A DNA stretch of 64,000 bases from Spirosoma foliorum. Lineage in GTDB: Bacteria; Bacteroidota; Bacteroidia; Cytophagales; Spirosomataceae. A program made the position numbers and the translations under genes. The notes below the pieces were generated by a model. It was not told the origin of the DNA, made no database searches, and saw only the letters and a program-made list of their open reading frames with translations. Location of the stretch: NCBI RefSeq assembly GCF_014117325.1, contig NZ_CP059732.1:6957001-7021000 (forward strand). Direction: 5' to 3'. Positions 1 through 8,839 of this stretch are shown piece after piece; positions within the stretch are counted from its first letter, which is position 1; each line of letters opens with the position of its first letter.

Positions 1-1445
1 AAACCTGGATATTTAAAGCAGATAATGTCCGTGATTTTTCATTTGCGAGTAGCCGCAAGTTCATTTGGGATGCCCTGCAACCGAATGTAGAAGGCAAGCG
101 TGTTTGGGCCATGTCTTTGTATCCAAAAGAAGGTAATCCTCTCTGGGGCCAATATTCGACCCGGCTTGTTGCGCACACCTTAAAATCCTATTCGCGCCGG
201 ACAATTGCTTACCCATATCCAGTAGCTTACTCGGTTCACGGACCCGTTGGTGGCATGGAATATCCAATGATTAGCTTTAACGGTGCCCGCCCCGAAGCGG
301 ATGGGACGTATTCTGTTGGTACGAAAAATGGGCTTATTGGGGTAATCATTCACGAAGTTGGCCACAATTTCTTTCCAATGATCGTCAATTCCGACGAGCG
401 TCAATGGTCCTGGATGGATGAAGGTTTGAACAGCTTCCTGGAAGGCTTGGCCTGTCTGGAATGGGATGCCAACTACCCGGCACGAGGCATCGATCCGCAA
501 TCGATTGTGCCTTATATGCGAATGGATTCTACGCTGCAAGTCCCTATCATGAGCAGTTCCGATAATATTCCCAGAAATACTTTCGGACCAAACGCCTACA
601 GCAAACCCGCCACAGGACTCAATATTTTGCGCGAGACCATTATGGGCCGTGAGTTGTTTGATTACGCCTTCAAAGAGTACGCGCGTCGATGGGCGTTCAA
701 AACACCCGAGCCCGCTGACTTTTTCCGCACGATGGAAGATGCATCGGGTGTTGATCTGGACTTCTTCTGGAAAGGGTGGTTCTACAGCGTTCAACCCGTT
801 GACCAATCATTGGTAAAAGTTGACTGGTTTCAGGCCAGCTCACAAAATCCTGATATCACCAAAGCCGAAGCTCGCGCTGCTGCCCAAAAGCGGTTGAATA
901 CGATCAGCAAACAACGCGACGCCTTAAGCAAAGATGAAACCGTGGTGGCACAGGACAGCACCATGCGTGATTTCTACAATCAATACGACCCTTACGCAGT
1001 TACTGAAGCCGACAAAAAGAAATATCAGGACTATCTGGCTTCCTTAACCGCCGAAGAGCGCTTACTGGCCGAAGCCGGTACGAATTTTTATACGTTGTCG
1101 CTCAAGAACAAAGGCGGCATTCCAATGCCAGTCATTCTACGGATGGAATTTGAAGATGGGACTGATTCGGTGGCTCGTTTCCCCGCCGAAATCTGGCGTT
1201 TCAATGATGTATCGATCCGAAAAGTAATTGCGACCAATAAGAAAGTAAAGCAATGGACGCTCGACCCCTATTACGAGATCGCGGATATCAACACAGAAGA
1301 CAACTCGTTTCCACCCGTTTCTCAGCCTACGCGCTTTCAGTTATTTAAACAACAGCAGCGCTTTGGACCACAAGGACCTAATCCGATGCAACAACAACGA
1401 GGAGCGACTTCTCAACCAGCCAGACAAGGTACTGGCCGAAACTAA
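1..1445 (+). CDS. M1-family metallopeptidase, C-terminal part (5' end outside window)
   Basis: Partial gene: the reading frame is open from base 3, so the first in-frame ATG (111) is internal. The product carries the zinc motif HEVGH (bases 351-365) followed by the downstream glutamate motif WMDEGLN, the HEXXH-18-E arrangement of gluzincin (M1-like) aminopeptidases. It is a close paralogue of the next gene over its whole visible length, down to an almost identical Gln/Arg-rich tail ([10 protein letters not shown]). By family it should cleave peptides in the periplasm or at the cell surface; the signal peptide would lie outside the window. The next copy starts 26 nt downstream, so the two are probably co-transcribed. 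The metallopeptidase call is firm, the substrate is unknown. Confidence 0.85.
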   Translation, partial: TWIFKADNVRDFSFASSRKFIWDALQPNVEGKRVWAMSLYPKEGNPLWGQYSTRLVAHTLKSYSRRTIAYPYPVAYSVHGPVGGMEYPMISFNGARPEADGTYSVGTKNGLIGVIIHEVGHNFFPMIVNSDERQWSWMDEGLNSFLEGLACLEWDANYPARGIDPQSIVPYMRMDSTLQVPIMSSSDNIPRNTFGPNAYSKPATGLNILRETIMGRELFDYAFKEYARRWAFKTPEPADFFRTMEDASGVDLDFFWKGWFYSVQPVDQSLVKVDWFQASSQNPDITKAEARAAAQKRLNTISKQRDALSKDETVVAQDSTMRDFYNQYDPYAVTEADKKKYQDYLASLTAEERLLAEAGTNFYTLSLKNKGGIPMPVILRMEFEDGTDSVARFPAEIWRFNDVSIRKVIATNKKVKQWTLDPYYEIADINTEDNSFPPVSQPTRFQLFKQQQRFGPQGPNPMQQQRGATSQPARQGTGRN

Positions 1446-1471
1446 CAATCTCTATTAACCTACAACAGCCA

Positions 1472-3877
1472 ATGAAAAAAATAGTATTAATGACTGGCCT
1501 TAGCTTATGGTCAGCCGTTTTATTAGCTCAGGCTCCGCAAGCTCCAACGCAAAATGCTAATACGCGTTTTGAGCAGCTCGGCCCCACGCTACCTACGCCG
1601 AATACTTTCCGGACGGCTTCTGGTGCCCCTGGTAAAGATTATTTCCAGAACCGGGCCGACTACGACATAAAAGTCGAGCTTGATGATGCCAATCAGAAAA
1701 TCATTGGTTCGGAAACCGTTACGTACCATAACAATTCAACCGATGAGCTCCCTTTCATCTGGCTCCAACTCGACCAGAATCTGTTTGCGAAAGGCTCTAT
1801 CGGCAGCGTAACCCGCACTGGTGGTGTTAACGAAAGCGGCATGAGTTTCGCTCAGTTACAAAACCTCACCTCGGTTCGCGAGCGCAACAGCCAGCAGGCT
1901 TCCGATAAGTTTGGTTACCATATCACATCGGTAAAGGATACCAAAACAGGTACCGCGCTCAAATACACCATTAATCAGACCATGATGCGGATCGACCTTC
2001 CAGCAGGTTTGAAACCCGGTGGCAGCTATTCGTTCAACATCGATTGGAATTACTTCGTCACGGAGTACTACGGTCGTAGCGGTTTGGAGTTTTTTCCGAA
2101 AGATGGTAACTACAACTATTTCATTGCTCACTGGTTTCCACGCCTATGCGCCTATAACGACGTAAATGGCTGGCAGAACAAGCAGTTCCTGGGCCAGGGC
2201 GAATTCACGCTCATTTTCGGGAATTATAAAGTTGCCATTACTGCTCCTGCCGACCACATTGTTGGTGCCACAGGTGAGTGCCAGAACTACAAGCAAGTAT
2301 TATCGGCGACGCAGCAAAAGCGTCTGGCTCAGGCCGCAACATCCAAAACGCCAGTCGTTATTGTAACCCAGGACGAGGCTGAAGCTGCGCTGAAAACTAA
2401 ACCAACGGATAAAGTAGCTAAGAAAACGTGGGTGTATTCTGCTTCAAACGTGCGCGACTTCGCATTTACCAGCAGCCGCCGTTTTATCTGGGATGCCATG
2501 CAGACCGACGTTTACGGCGACGGACACAAAATCTGGTCGATGTCATTCTATGCGAAAGAAGGCAACCCACTCTGGGGACAGTATTCAACCCGCGTTGTAG
2601 AACATACGCTGAAATCGTACGGTAACCGGACCATTAAATATCCTTATCCAGTTGCTATTTCTTGTCATGCTACAGCTGGTGGCGGTATGGAGTACCCGAT
2701 GATTTCGTTCAATGGCGGTCGCCCAGAAGCCGATGGCACCTATACAGATCAGGTTAAAGCAGGTATGATTGGGGTAATCATTCATGAAGTTGGTCATAAC
2801 TTCTTTCCAATGATTGTTAACTCTGACGAGCGTCAATGGACCTGGATGGACGAAGGCTTGAATACCTTCTGCCAATATTTGGCCGAGAAAGAATGGGATT
2901 ACAACTTCCCGAGTCGCCGGGGAGAACCTCAGTACATTGTTGATTACATGAAGTCGGATAAGTCGGTATTATCACCCATCATGACTTCGTCCGACAACGT
3001 AATTAGCCTTGGGCCTAATGCGTATGCAAAACCAGCCACCGCGCTTAACATTCTTCGTGAAACGGTTATGGGTCGTGACCTCTTCGATTACGCTTTTAAA
3101 GAATACGCACGTCGTTGGGCCTTTAAATCGCCTGAGCCAGCCGATTTCTTCCGTACCTTAGAAGATGCATCTGGTGTTGATCTGGATTGGTTCTGGAAAG
3201 GCTGGTTCTATGGCGTCGAGCCTGTTGACCAGGATTTAGTAGAAGTTGACTGGTTCCAGATCGATTCGGGTAATCCTGAAATAACCAAAGCAGCGGCACG
3301 GGCCGAGGCACAACGTCGGGCTGGTACCATCAGCAAACAACGCGATGCGGCTACTAAAGGTGAGACAGTTGTGGCAAAAGATTCGACCATGAAGGATTTT
3401 TACAACAGCTATGATCCTTACGCCGTTACCGAGGCCGACAAGAAAAAGTATCAGGATTACCTAGCCACGTTGAGTGCCGATGAACGGAAAGCTATCGAGA
3501 CAGCTGACAAACAAAACTTCTACACGTTGTCGCTGAAAAATAAAGGTGGTGTACCGATGCCCGTTATTATTCGGATGCAATTCGAAGATGGGACCGATTC
3601 AGTAGCGCGCTATCCAGCCGAAATCTGGCGTTTCAACGACGTAGCGATTAAGAAAGTGATTACCACAAACAAAAAAGTAACACAGTGGACACTTGATCCT
3701 TACCAGGAAATCGCGGATATCGACGCCGAAAATAATTCATTCCCACGTGTTGCCGCTCCAACACGTTTCCAGTTGTTTAAGCAGCAGCAACGGTTTGGTC
3801 CACAGGGCCCTAACCCGATGCAACAGCAACGAGGAGCAACTCCCCCACCGGCTAGGCAAGGTACAGGTAGGAATTAA
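1472..3877 (+). CDS. M1-family metallopeptidase, secreted, tandem paralogue
   Basis: An 801-residue protein starting with a signal peptide (MKKIVLMTGLSLWSAVLLAQ). The N-terminal half looks like the beta-sandwich domain of M1 peptidases (DYDIKVELDDANQKIIGSET). The zinc site is HEVGH at residues 438-442 with the third ligand Glu461 in WMDEGLN, an exact HEXXH-18-E spacing. The C-terminal part includes a glycyl-type beta domain and ends in a Gln-rich tail matching the upstream copy. The role is extracytoplasmic peptide degradation by family inference. It is probably co-transcribed with the upstream copy. No type IX sorting tail is seen, so it is more likely periplasmic or outer-membrane-associated. 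Catalytic residues are intact. Confidence 0.9.
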   Translation: MKKIVLMTGLSLWSAVLLAQAPQAPTQNANTRFEQLGPTLPTPNTFRTASGAPGKDYFQNRADYDIKVELDDANQKIIGSETVTYHNNSTDELPFIWLQLDQNLFAKGSIGSVTRTGGVNESGMSFAQLQNLTSVRERNSQQASDKFGYHITSVKDTKTGTALKYTINQTMMRIDLPAGLKPGGSYSFNIDWNYFVTEYYGRSGLEFFPKDGNYNYFIAHWFPRLCAYNDVNGWQNKQFLGQGEFTLIFGNYKVAITAPADHIVGATGECQNYKQVLSATQQKRLAQAATSKTPVVIVTQDEAEAALKTKPTDKVAKKTWVYSASNVRDFAFTSSRRFIWDAMQTDVYGDGHKIWSMSFYAKEGNPLWGQYSTRVVEHTLKSYGNRTIKYPYPVAISCHATAGGGMEYPMISFNGGRPEADGTYTDQVKAGMIGVIIHEVGHNFFPMIVNSDERQWTWMDEGLNTFCQYLAEKEWDYNFPSRRGEPQYIVDYMKSDKSVLSPIMTSSDNVISLGPNAYAKPATALNILRETVMGRDLFDYAFKEYARRWAFKSPEPADFFRTLEDASGVDLDWFWKGWFYGVEPVDQDLVEVDWFQIDSGNPEITKAAARAEAQRRAGTISKQRDAATKGETVVAKDSTMKDFYNSYDPYAVTEADKKKYQDYLATLSADERKAIETADKQNFYTLSLKNKGGVPMPVIIRMQFEDGTDSVARYPAEIWRFNDVAIKKVITTNKKVTQWTLDPYQEIADIDAENNSFPRVAAPTRFQLFKQQQRFGPQGPNPMQQQRGATPPPARQGTGRN

Positions 3878-3885
3878 ATAAGCTG

Positions 3886-3957
3886 TGAATAATGGATAAT
3901 GTACAACGAATAATGACGGAGGTTCAGCATTATTCATTGTACATTATCCATTATTCA
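3886..3957. repeat. Intergenic palindrome with 30-bp arms
   Basis: Arms 3886-3915 and 3928-3957 are reverse complements with one mismatch, around a 12-nt loop. Each arm contains the word AATAATG or ATAATG several times. It separates the peptidase stop codon from tRNA-Pro, and the right arm holds the -33 element of the tRNA promoter. It lacks a T-run at its base, so it is not a standard terminator. Confidence 0.9.
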
Positions 3958-3966
3958 TTACTTTTG
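3937..3966 (+). promoter_or_regulatory. Bacteroidota-type promoter of tRNA-Pro
   Basis: TTG at 3937-3939, a 19-nt spacer, then TACTTTTG at 3959-3966 matching TAnnTTTG exactly. The tRNA begins 10 nt after the box, consistent with transcription starting at or just before the mature 5' end. Confidence 0.7.
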
Positions 3967-3976
3967 CACACCAATT

Positions 3977-4050
3977 CGGGATGTAGCGCAGTCCGGTAGC
4001 GTGCTTGCATGGGGTGCAAGAGGTCGTGGGTTCGAATCCCGCCTTCCCGA
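3977..4050 (+). tRNA. tRNA-Pro (anticodon GGG)
   Basis: A 74-nt cloverleaf read by eye: acceptor CGGGATG/CTTCCCG, D stem GCGC/GCGT, anticodon stem CTTGC/GCAAG around loop ATGGGGT (anticodon GGG at positions 34-36), T stem GTGGG/CCCGC with loop TTCGAAT, discriminator A. The CCA end is not encoded (CAG follows). The sixth acceptor pair is a T:T mismatch, which is unusual. A strong terminator follows directly. Confidence 0.93.
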
Positions 4051-4057
4051 CAGACTA

Positions 4058-4090
4058 AAAAAGGAGACGTATCTAATGCGTCTCCTTTTT
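4058..4090 (+). terminator. Rho-independent terminator of tRNA-Pro
   Basis: A 12-bp stem (AAAAAGGAGACG with CGTCTCCTTTTT) around a 9-nt loop, ending in a T-rich run. It lies 8 nt after the tRNA. Confidence 0.9.
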
Positions 4091-4633
4091 CTTTTACCTA
4101 CCTATCATCTCCCAAATCGCTGGAATTCTTTTTTGGCCGCTTCCCTGGATGAAGTGTCAACTGCATCAGGCTGCTAGCACAAAATTTTTCTTAATTTTTG
4201 TTAAGAGAATTATGGAATTGCTCCAGCGCTTGCATCCATAATAAAACAGGGCACAACAACGCTTGCTGAGGCCTTTTTATAATCTTAACAATTATTTTAT
4301 GATCAACGCTCCCCCATACTAAACGCCCTCAATCCAGGCAATCAGATCGCTCTTAATAGGCGATTTCTGAGAAATAAGGATTTAGCAGGTTGGCTTCTCA
4401 AAAAAATAAAGTTGCTAGAATGGATATGTGCAAGTCTTTATTGGTGTATTACAATACGATTGAAAGATTTGACATATAGGATTGTGTGGTTTTTGCCGGA
4501 AAACACATATTTTTGTGGAGGTTCGACGGTATTTCTACTAAATTTTTAGCTGGACGAACCGAAAGAGTCTAAATTTTTCACTTTTTTTACCGGGTAAACC
4601 AACTTTTAATTTTAACCCTACAGTCCAGTTCCA
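4091..4633. other. 543-bp non-coding gap before exbB
   Basis: No plausible coding frame is seen on either strand. The AT-rich second half should hold the promoter of the exbB cluster. I saw no riboswitch-like or conserved RNA structure in it. Confidence 0.5.
4508..4515 (+). promoter_or_regulatory. Candidate -7 box for the exbB operon
   Basis: TATTTTTG matches TAnnTTTG. The nearest upstream TTG (4482-4484) is 23 nt away, slightly too far, so the match is tentative. It would give a 5' leader of about 110 nt before the exbB ATG at 4634. Confidence 0.35.
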
Positions 4634-5470
4634 ATGAAAACACAAACTCCCTCTCCAGCACCTGCCAAAGCACCGGCACCAAAGAAGACCTCATCAGGTG
4701 GCTTAAACCCTGCGTTTGTTTTACCGGTATTACTGATCATCGGTATCCTGACGTACATGTTTGTCTTCGGTGATGGAAGCCACTTTCAGGAAGGTGACAA
4801 CACGAAAGAACCACTTCCAGGCGATTACTTCGGTACCGTGTACAAAGGTGGATTTATCGTACCAATTCTGTTCACTTGCTTTCTGACAGTACTGGTATTC
4901 TCAATCGAACGGTTCATCACGATTGGCCGGGCTAATGGTTCAGGTTCAATTGACGATTTCGTTCGGAAAATCAAAAGCCAACTTGACCGTAACGAAGTAG
5001 CTGCAGCCATCCAAGAGTGCGACCGTCAGAAAGGTTCGATCGGTAATGTTGTTAAAACTGCTCTGGTAAAATACCAACAATTGGCTACCGACACAGAACT
5101 GAACAAAGAACAAAAACTGGTTGCCCTGCAGAAAGAAGTAGAAGAAGCGACGACACTTGAATTGCCAATGCTGGAAAAGAACCTGACCATCATTGCTACG
5201 CTGGCTTCGGTTTCGACGCTGATCGCCCTGCTTGGAACGGTACTTGGTATGATCCGGGCTTTCGCAGCTATGGGTGCAACTGGACAGCCTGACACAGGTG
5301 CTCTGTCGACTGGTATCTCTGAGGCTCTTGTAAACACGGCTTTAGGTATCGGTACAGCTGCTATTGCAACGATCATGTATAGCTACTTCACCAGCCGTAT
5401 CGACGTGTTGACCTACAACATCGATGAAATCGGTCTGAGCATTCAGCAAAACTTTGCGGCTCACTACTAA
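4634..5470 (+). CDS. exbB: MotA/TolQ/ExbB proton channel protein
   Basis: A 278-residue inner-membrane protein. It has a Lys/Pro-rich cytoplasmic start, a first membrane segment near residues 25-45, a second near 73-91, and a long C-terminal pair around 185-250 containing the GTVLGMIRAF and NTALGIGTAAIA motifs typical of ExbB/TolQ. With ExbD it forms the proton-driven motor that energises TonB for uptake of nutrients through SusC-type and other TonB-dependent receptors. It is the first gene of an exbB-exbD-exbD-tonB run, an order known from Bacteroidota. No Shine-Dalgarno is evident; the ATG follows AGTTCCA. Confidence 0.93.
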   Translation: MKTQTPSPAPAKAPAPKKTSSGGLNPAFVLPVLLIIGILTYMFVFGDGSHFQEGDNTKEPLPGDYFGTVYKGGFIVPILFTCFLTVLVFSIERFITIGRANGSGSIDDFVRKIKSQLDRNEVAAAIQECDRQKGSIGNVVKTALVKYQQLATDTELNKEQKLVALQKEVEEATTLELPMLEKNLTIIATLASVSTLIALLGTVLGMIRAFAAMGATGQPDTGALSTGISEALVNTALGIGTAAIATIMYSYFTSRIDVLTYNIDEIGLSIQQNFAAHY

Positions 5471-5545
5471 GCCGAGATAGCACAGTTGATGTCCATTAAC
5501 CAACCTGCCCGAGTTTATATCGGGCAGGAAGAAACAAAATAACTC

Positions 5546-6172
5546 ATGCCAGCAGTTAAAATTAAACGCGCTAGTTCATCAGTGGATATGACGGCGATGT
5601 GCGACGTGGCATTTCTATTGCTGACGTTCTTCATCCTAACAGCCAATTTCCGGTCGCAGGATGCCGCAGCTATCGAAACCCCTTCGTCCATCTCTGGAAT
5701 TAAAGTTCCTGATAGCGACATCATGACCATCGGTCTTGGTCGGGACGGCAAAGTTTACTTCGGTATTGACAATGCGCAAAACCGCATTGCTATGCTGGAT
5801 AACATTGCAGCCGCTAAAGGGCTTACCTTCTCGAATAACGAAAAGAAGGAATTCTCTCTGATGTCGAACTTTGGATTACCAATCAATCAGCTGAAATCGT
5901 ACCTGAACATGCCGAAAGAGCAACAGGCGAAAGTAAAACAACCTGGTATTCCAACTGATACGACGGGTGCAGGTCCAACGAATGAATTGAAAGAATGGGT
6001 TTACAACGCCCGTAAGGCTAATAACAATCTTCGAATTGCGCTGAAAGGTGATAACCTCGCCAAATTCCCCGAATTCAAGAACGTTTTGGCTACGCTGCAA
6101 GCGCAGAATATCAACAAATTCAACCTGATCACGGGAACGGAAGCTCCCCCAGCTGGTTGGAAGCCTGATTGA
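5546..6172 (+). CDS. exbD: ExbD/TolR biopolymer transporter, first copy
   Basis: A 208-residue protein with a single N-terminal membrane helix (about residues 18-36, CDVAFLLLTFFIL) carrying the proton-carrying aspartate Asp20, and a periplasmic domain. It is longer than classical ExbD (about 140 residues) because of an insertion around residues 75-140 rich in Lys and Gln, followed by a typical ExbD end (NLRIALKGDN, FNLITG). It works with ExbB in the TonB motor. A second ExbD follows, so the motor may be heterotypic, as in other Bacteroidota. Confidence 0.92.
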   Translation: MPAVKIKRASSSVDMTAMCDVAFLLLTFFILTANFRSQDAAAIETPSSISGIKVPDSDIMTIGLGRDGKVYFGIDNAQNRIAMLDNIAAAKGLTFSNNEKKEFSLMSNFGLPINQLKSYLNMPKEQQAKVKQPGIPTDTTGAGPTNELKEWVYNARKANNNLRIALKGDNLAKFPEFKNVLATLQAQNINKFNLITGTEAPPAGWKPD

Positions 6173-6229
6173 GCGCTAACGCGATTGCAACTAAATTTGA
6201 TTTTCACCACGCGAATCTGTTAAGAAAAC

Positions 6230-6766
6230 ATGGCAGAAATTAATACTGGCGGTGGTGGTGGTAAGCATGATGGTGGTAAGGTTCGTTCCAAGAAAGCGTC
6301 GACCCGTGTGGATATGACGCCCATGGTTGACCTGGGATTTCTCCTGATTACCTTCTTCATTCTGGCCACTACCTTGAGCAAGCCATCCTCGATGACGCTC
6401 AACGTGCCGGATAAAACAAAAACTGAGGAAACGGAACCTATCAAGGCATCCAATGTAATGACCATCTTTCTAGGGAAAGATAATAAGGCTCATTACATTT
6501 TCGGAAAAGCCGCCAATGAGGATCCTGAAGTGAAAACGGTTGGCTATGGCTACGAGTTTCGTCAGGCTCTCATGGAAAATGCCAAAAAAGTAGGTGGCGA
6601 AAAGTTTGTAGTCGTTATCAAACCAACGAAAGAATCGACCTATAAAAACATGGTTGACGTTCTGGATGAGATGGCCATTACTAAACTAAAGCGGTACGCC
6701 CTTGTGGATGTGCTGACTCCAGATGAGAAAAAGCTTCTCAAAGAAAAAGTAAAATTAGACGCATAA
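6230..6766 (+). CDS. exbD: ExbD/TolR biopolymer transporter, second copy
   Basis: A 178-residue ExbD with a Gly-rich start (GGGGG), one membrane helix at about residues 32-50 and the conserved aspartate Asp34 in MVDLGFLLITFF. The periplasmic part includes VVVIKPTKESTYKNMVDVLDEM, a stretch typical of ExbD. It diverges from the preceding copy outside the membrane helix, which suggests specialised partners rather than recent duplication. Only 4 nt separate it from tonB, so the two are likely translated together. Confidence 0.92.
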   Translation: MAEINTGGGGGKHDGGKVRSKKASTRVDMTPMVDLGFLLITFFILATTLSKPSSMTLNVPDKTKTEETEPIKASNVMTIFLGKDNKAHYIFGKAANEDPEVKTVGYGYEFRQALMENAKKVGGEKFVVVIKPTKESTYKNMVDVLDEMAITKLKRYALVDVLTPDEKKLLKEKVKLDA

Positions 6767-6770
6767 CACC

Positions 6771-7595
6771 ATGGCAGAAACTAATTCACAGGCAACACTC
6801 GATGATATCGTGTTTGCCCACCGGAATAAAGCGTATGGTGCATATGATCTGCGGAAATCGTATCCTAAAGCGGTAACGCGTGCCCTCATTATTGGTGGTG
6901 TGTTGTTCACCTTAGGCGTACTTTCTCCAACAATCATCAGTGCCTTAACTCCGGAGAAACAAGAGCAAGCGATGGTAGAAGTAGACTTGATGAAACTTCC
7001 ACCACCACCTATTGATCCGAACGAGCCACCACCACCGCCACCACCACCGGTAGAATTACCAAAGGTGAACACGGTGAAATTCCTTCCACCGGAAGTAAAA
7101 CCGGATGAGGAAGTACCCGAAGAAACGCCACCACCGGCTGTTGAAGAACTGAAGGAAGCCGTAGCTGCTGAAAAAACGCAGGAAGGTGATCCTAACGCTG
7201 AAGAAGTTATTGCTGCTCCTGAAGCTACAGCTGCTCCAACCAAGGTAGAGGTTGCTGTTGAAGCTGCTCCGAAAGAAGAGGAAATCTTTACGGTGGTAGA
7301 ACAACAGCCTGAATTTAGTGGTGGTATGGCTGCTCTTGGCCAATACCTAAGCAAAAACCTACGGTACCCAGCTGCTGCACAACGGGCAAACGTTTCAGGT
7401 CGTGTATTTGTGAGCTTCGTAGTAAATACGGACGGTAGTATTCAGGACGTTCAAGTGTTGAAAGGTCTTGGATTCGGTACAGATGAAGAAGCACAACGTG
7501 TAGTAAAAGGCATGCCTAAATGGCGCCCTGGTAAACAATCAGGTCGTCCAGTTCGGGTGAAGTACAACCTGCCTATTAACTTTACGCTGGAATAA
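6771..7595 (+). CDS. tonB: TonB energy-transducing protein
   Basis: A 274-residue protein: a short cytoplasmic segment with the Bacteroidota TonB signature AYGAYDLRKSYPKAV, one membrane helix at about residues 40-62, a Pro-rich periplasmic linker (runs of up to 8 Pro, residues 75-100) followed by a Glu/Ala-rich stretch, and a C-terminal TonB domain (about 185-274: RYPAAAQRANVSGRVFVSF, then KWRPGKQSGRPV). It carries the proton-motive force from ExbB/ExbD to outer-membrane receptors. The Pro-rich linker would span the periplasm. Confidence 0.95.
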   Translation: MAETNSQATLDDIVFAHRNKAYGAYDLRKSYPKAVTRALIIGGVLFTLGVLSPTIISALTPEKQEQAMVEVDLMKLPPPPIDPNEPPPPPPPPVELPKVNTVKFLPPEVKPDEEVPEETPPPAVEELKEAVAAEKTQEGDPNAEEVIAAPEATAAPTKVEVAVEAAPKEEEIFTVVEQQPEFSGGMAALGQYLSKNLRYPAAAQRANVSGRVFVSFVVNTDGSIQDVQVLKGLGFGTDEEAQRVVKGMPKWRPGKQSGRPVRVKYNLPINFTLE

Positions 7596-7603
7596 TTTCG
7601 TCT

Positions 7604-7825
7604 ATGCGCAGACAAAATAGTGGCCCAGCGCAGTTAACGCTGTACATTTCAGTATTGGCTTCGCTGGCATATATGGGAGGAGGCATCGGACTGATTGCCT
7701 CCTCTCAGTCTTTTGGGATGTTACCTGAACCCGGCCCATTTCGTTACGGGTTAGGTGCTCTCCTGCTGATTTATGGCGCTTTCCGGGGCTATCGTGCTTA
7801 TCAACGCTTTCAGGGAAATGACTAA
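7604..7825 (+). CDS. Small two-helix membrane protein
   Basis: A 73-residue hydrophobic protein with two predicted membrane segments (about 10-32 and 47-63) and a basic C-terminus (RGYRAYQRFQG). No family is recognised with confidence. It lies 8 nt after tonB and its end overlaps a possible start of the next gene (ATG at 7818), so it belongs to the tonB operon. Its position suggests an accessory membrane role, but that is inference from context only. Confidence 0.7.
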   Translation: MRRQNSGPAQLTLYISVLASLAYMGGGIGLIASSQSFGMLPEPGPFRYGLGALLLIYGAFRGYRAYQRFQGND

Positions 7826-7848
7826 CCGAATTTTGCTATTTATAGGAG

Positions 7849-8751
7849 TTGCTGTTCGGATTAATGAGCTGCGGAAATGGTAAACCGCCCTTAGATAATC
7901 CCTCTAACGGTAGTATCGTTGTTGCTGCCGACGAATCATTTCAACCTTTGGTCACTCAGTTGACCGAAGCTTATGCCGGAATTAACCCCAATACCCATTT
8001 CAAGGTGGTTTTCAAGCCTGAGCAGGAAGCCATCAATATGATGCTTCAGGATAGTGCTCGAATCGTTTTCACGACAAGAGAACTAAAGCCAAATGAACGG
8101 GCTGTACTTGACCAACGAAAAATAAAAGGAGCAGCCGAAAAAATTGCTACTGATGGGGTTGCGCTTATCATCAACAAGGCCAATACAGATAGCCTGATTA
8201 CCATGTCTGAATTACAACGTATTTTCAGTGGGCAGGTAAAACAATGGGGACAGCTAAGTGGTGGGAATCAAAATAGCCCGATTACACTGGTGTTTGATAA
8301 TAACAATTCTAGTAATTTAGAGTTTGTATTAAAAACTTTTAACATCAAGGACGTTACAGGGTTACGCATTTTCACAACGCATTCCAATCGGGAGGTTATC
8401 GACTTTGTTCGTAAAAACCCATCAGCTCTTGGTTTTATTGGTGTTAATTGGATTAGTGATAGTGATGAACCGCTCTCTGTTGATCTTGCTCGCGATCTTC
8501 GGGTCATGGGCGTATCAGCCAAACCAAATCCGACGAAACGGGATGATTATTTTCAGCCCTTTCAGGAAGATTTAGGTATGCAGCGTTATCCATTACGGAG
8601 ACCCGTGTATATCTTGAGCCGCGAAACACACCCAGGTTTAGGCGGTGGGTTGATAAATTATATAGCTCGGGATGCAGGCTCGTTAATCATTCGTAAATTG
8701 GGGCTTTGGCCTAGAATACCATACGATCGGGTCATAAACCTGACAAAATGA
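7849..8751 (+). CDS. PstS-like phosphate-binding lipoprotein; start probably frameshifted
   Basis: About 300 residues of a periplasmic-binding-protein fold of the PstS type (SIVVAADESFQPLVTQL at the start, ATDGVALIINKANTDSLI, then SELQRIFSGQVKQW), the classical order for phosphate-binding proteins. A lipobox LMSC is visible. The open frame begins only at TTG 7849, after a TAG at 7843. One frame away, an ATG at 7818 encodes MTNRILLFIG, a perfect start for a lipoprotein signal peptide that would run into LFGLMSCGNG if one base near 7849 were removed. The intended gene is therefore probably 7818-8751 with a 1-nt indel; ATG 7864 is the fallback. No phosphate permease is nearby; this gene commonly travels with tonB clusters in Bacteroidota. 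Confidence 0.8.
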   Translation: MLFGLMSCGNGKPPLDNPSNGSIVVAADESFQPLVTQLTEAYAGINPNTHFKVVFKPEQEAINMMLQDSARIVFTTRELKPNERAVLDQRKIKGAAEKIATDGVALIINKANTDSLITMSELQRIFSGQVKQWGQLSGGNQNSPITLVFDNNNSSNLEFVLKTFNIKDVTGLRIFTTHSNREVIDFVRKNPSALGFIGVNWISDSDEPLSVDLARDLRVMGVSAKPNPTKRDDYFQPFQEDLGMQRYPLRRPVYILSRETHPGLGGGLINYIARDAGSLIIRKLGLWPRIPYDRVINLTK

Positions 8752-8760
8752 GGAAGTTTT

Positions 8761-8789
8761 TTTGGTTTAACCGCAATTTTTTAGTTTTG
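8761..8789 (+). promoter_or_regulatory. Candidate promoter of the TPR gene
   Basis: TTTG (8761-8764), a 17-nt spacer and TAGTTTTG (8782-8789), which matches TAnnTTTG exactly. The spacer is slightly short. It lies about 50 nt before the start codon of the TPR gene. Confidence 0.5.
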
Positions 8790-8839
8790 TCAAATGTTTA
8801 ATCAGCAATAACCTTTTTTCCATTTCCAACTTGAAGTAC

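Noticed and set aside
4091..4633. Possible riboswitch or small RNA in the long leader of exbB
   Set aside because: No recognisable conserved structure; AT-rich with only one weak promoter box.
6755..7354. 199-residue Ser/Gly-rich open frame on the minus strand opposite tonB
   Set aside because: It is the antisense reading of the Pro/Glu-rich linker of tonB, which has no stop codons in that frame. No promoter or conserved motif.
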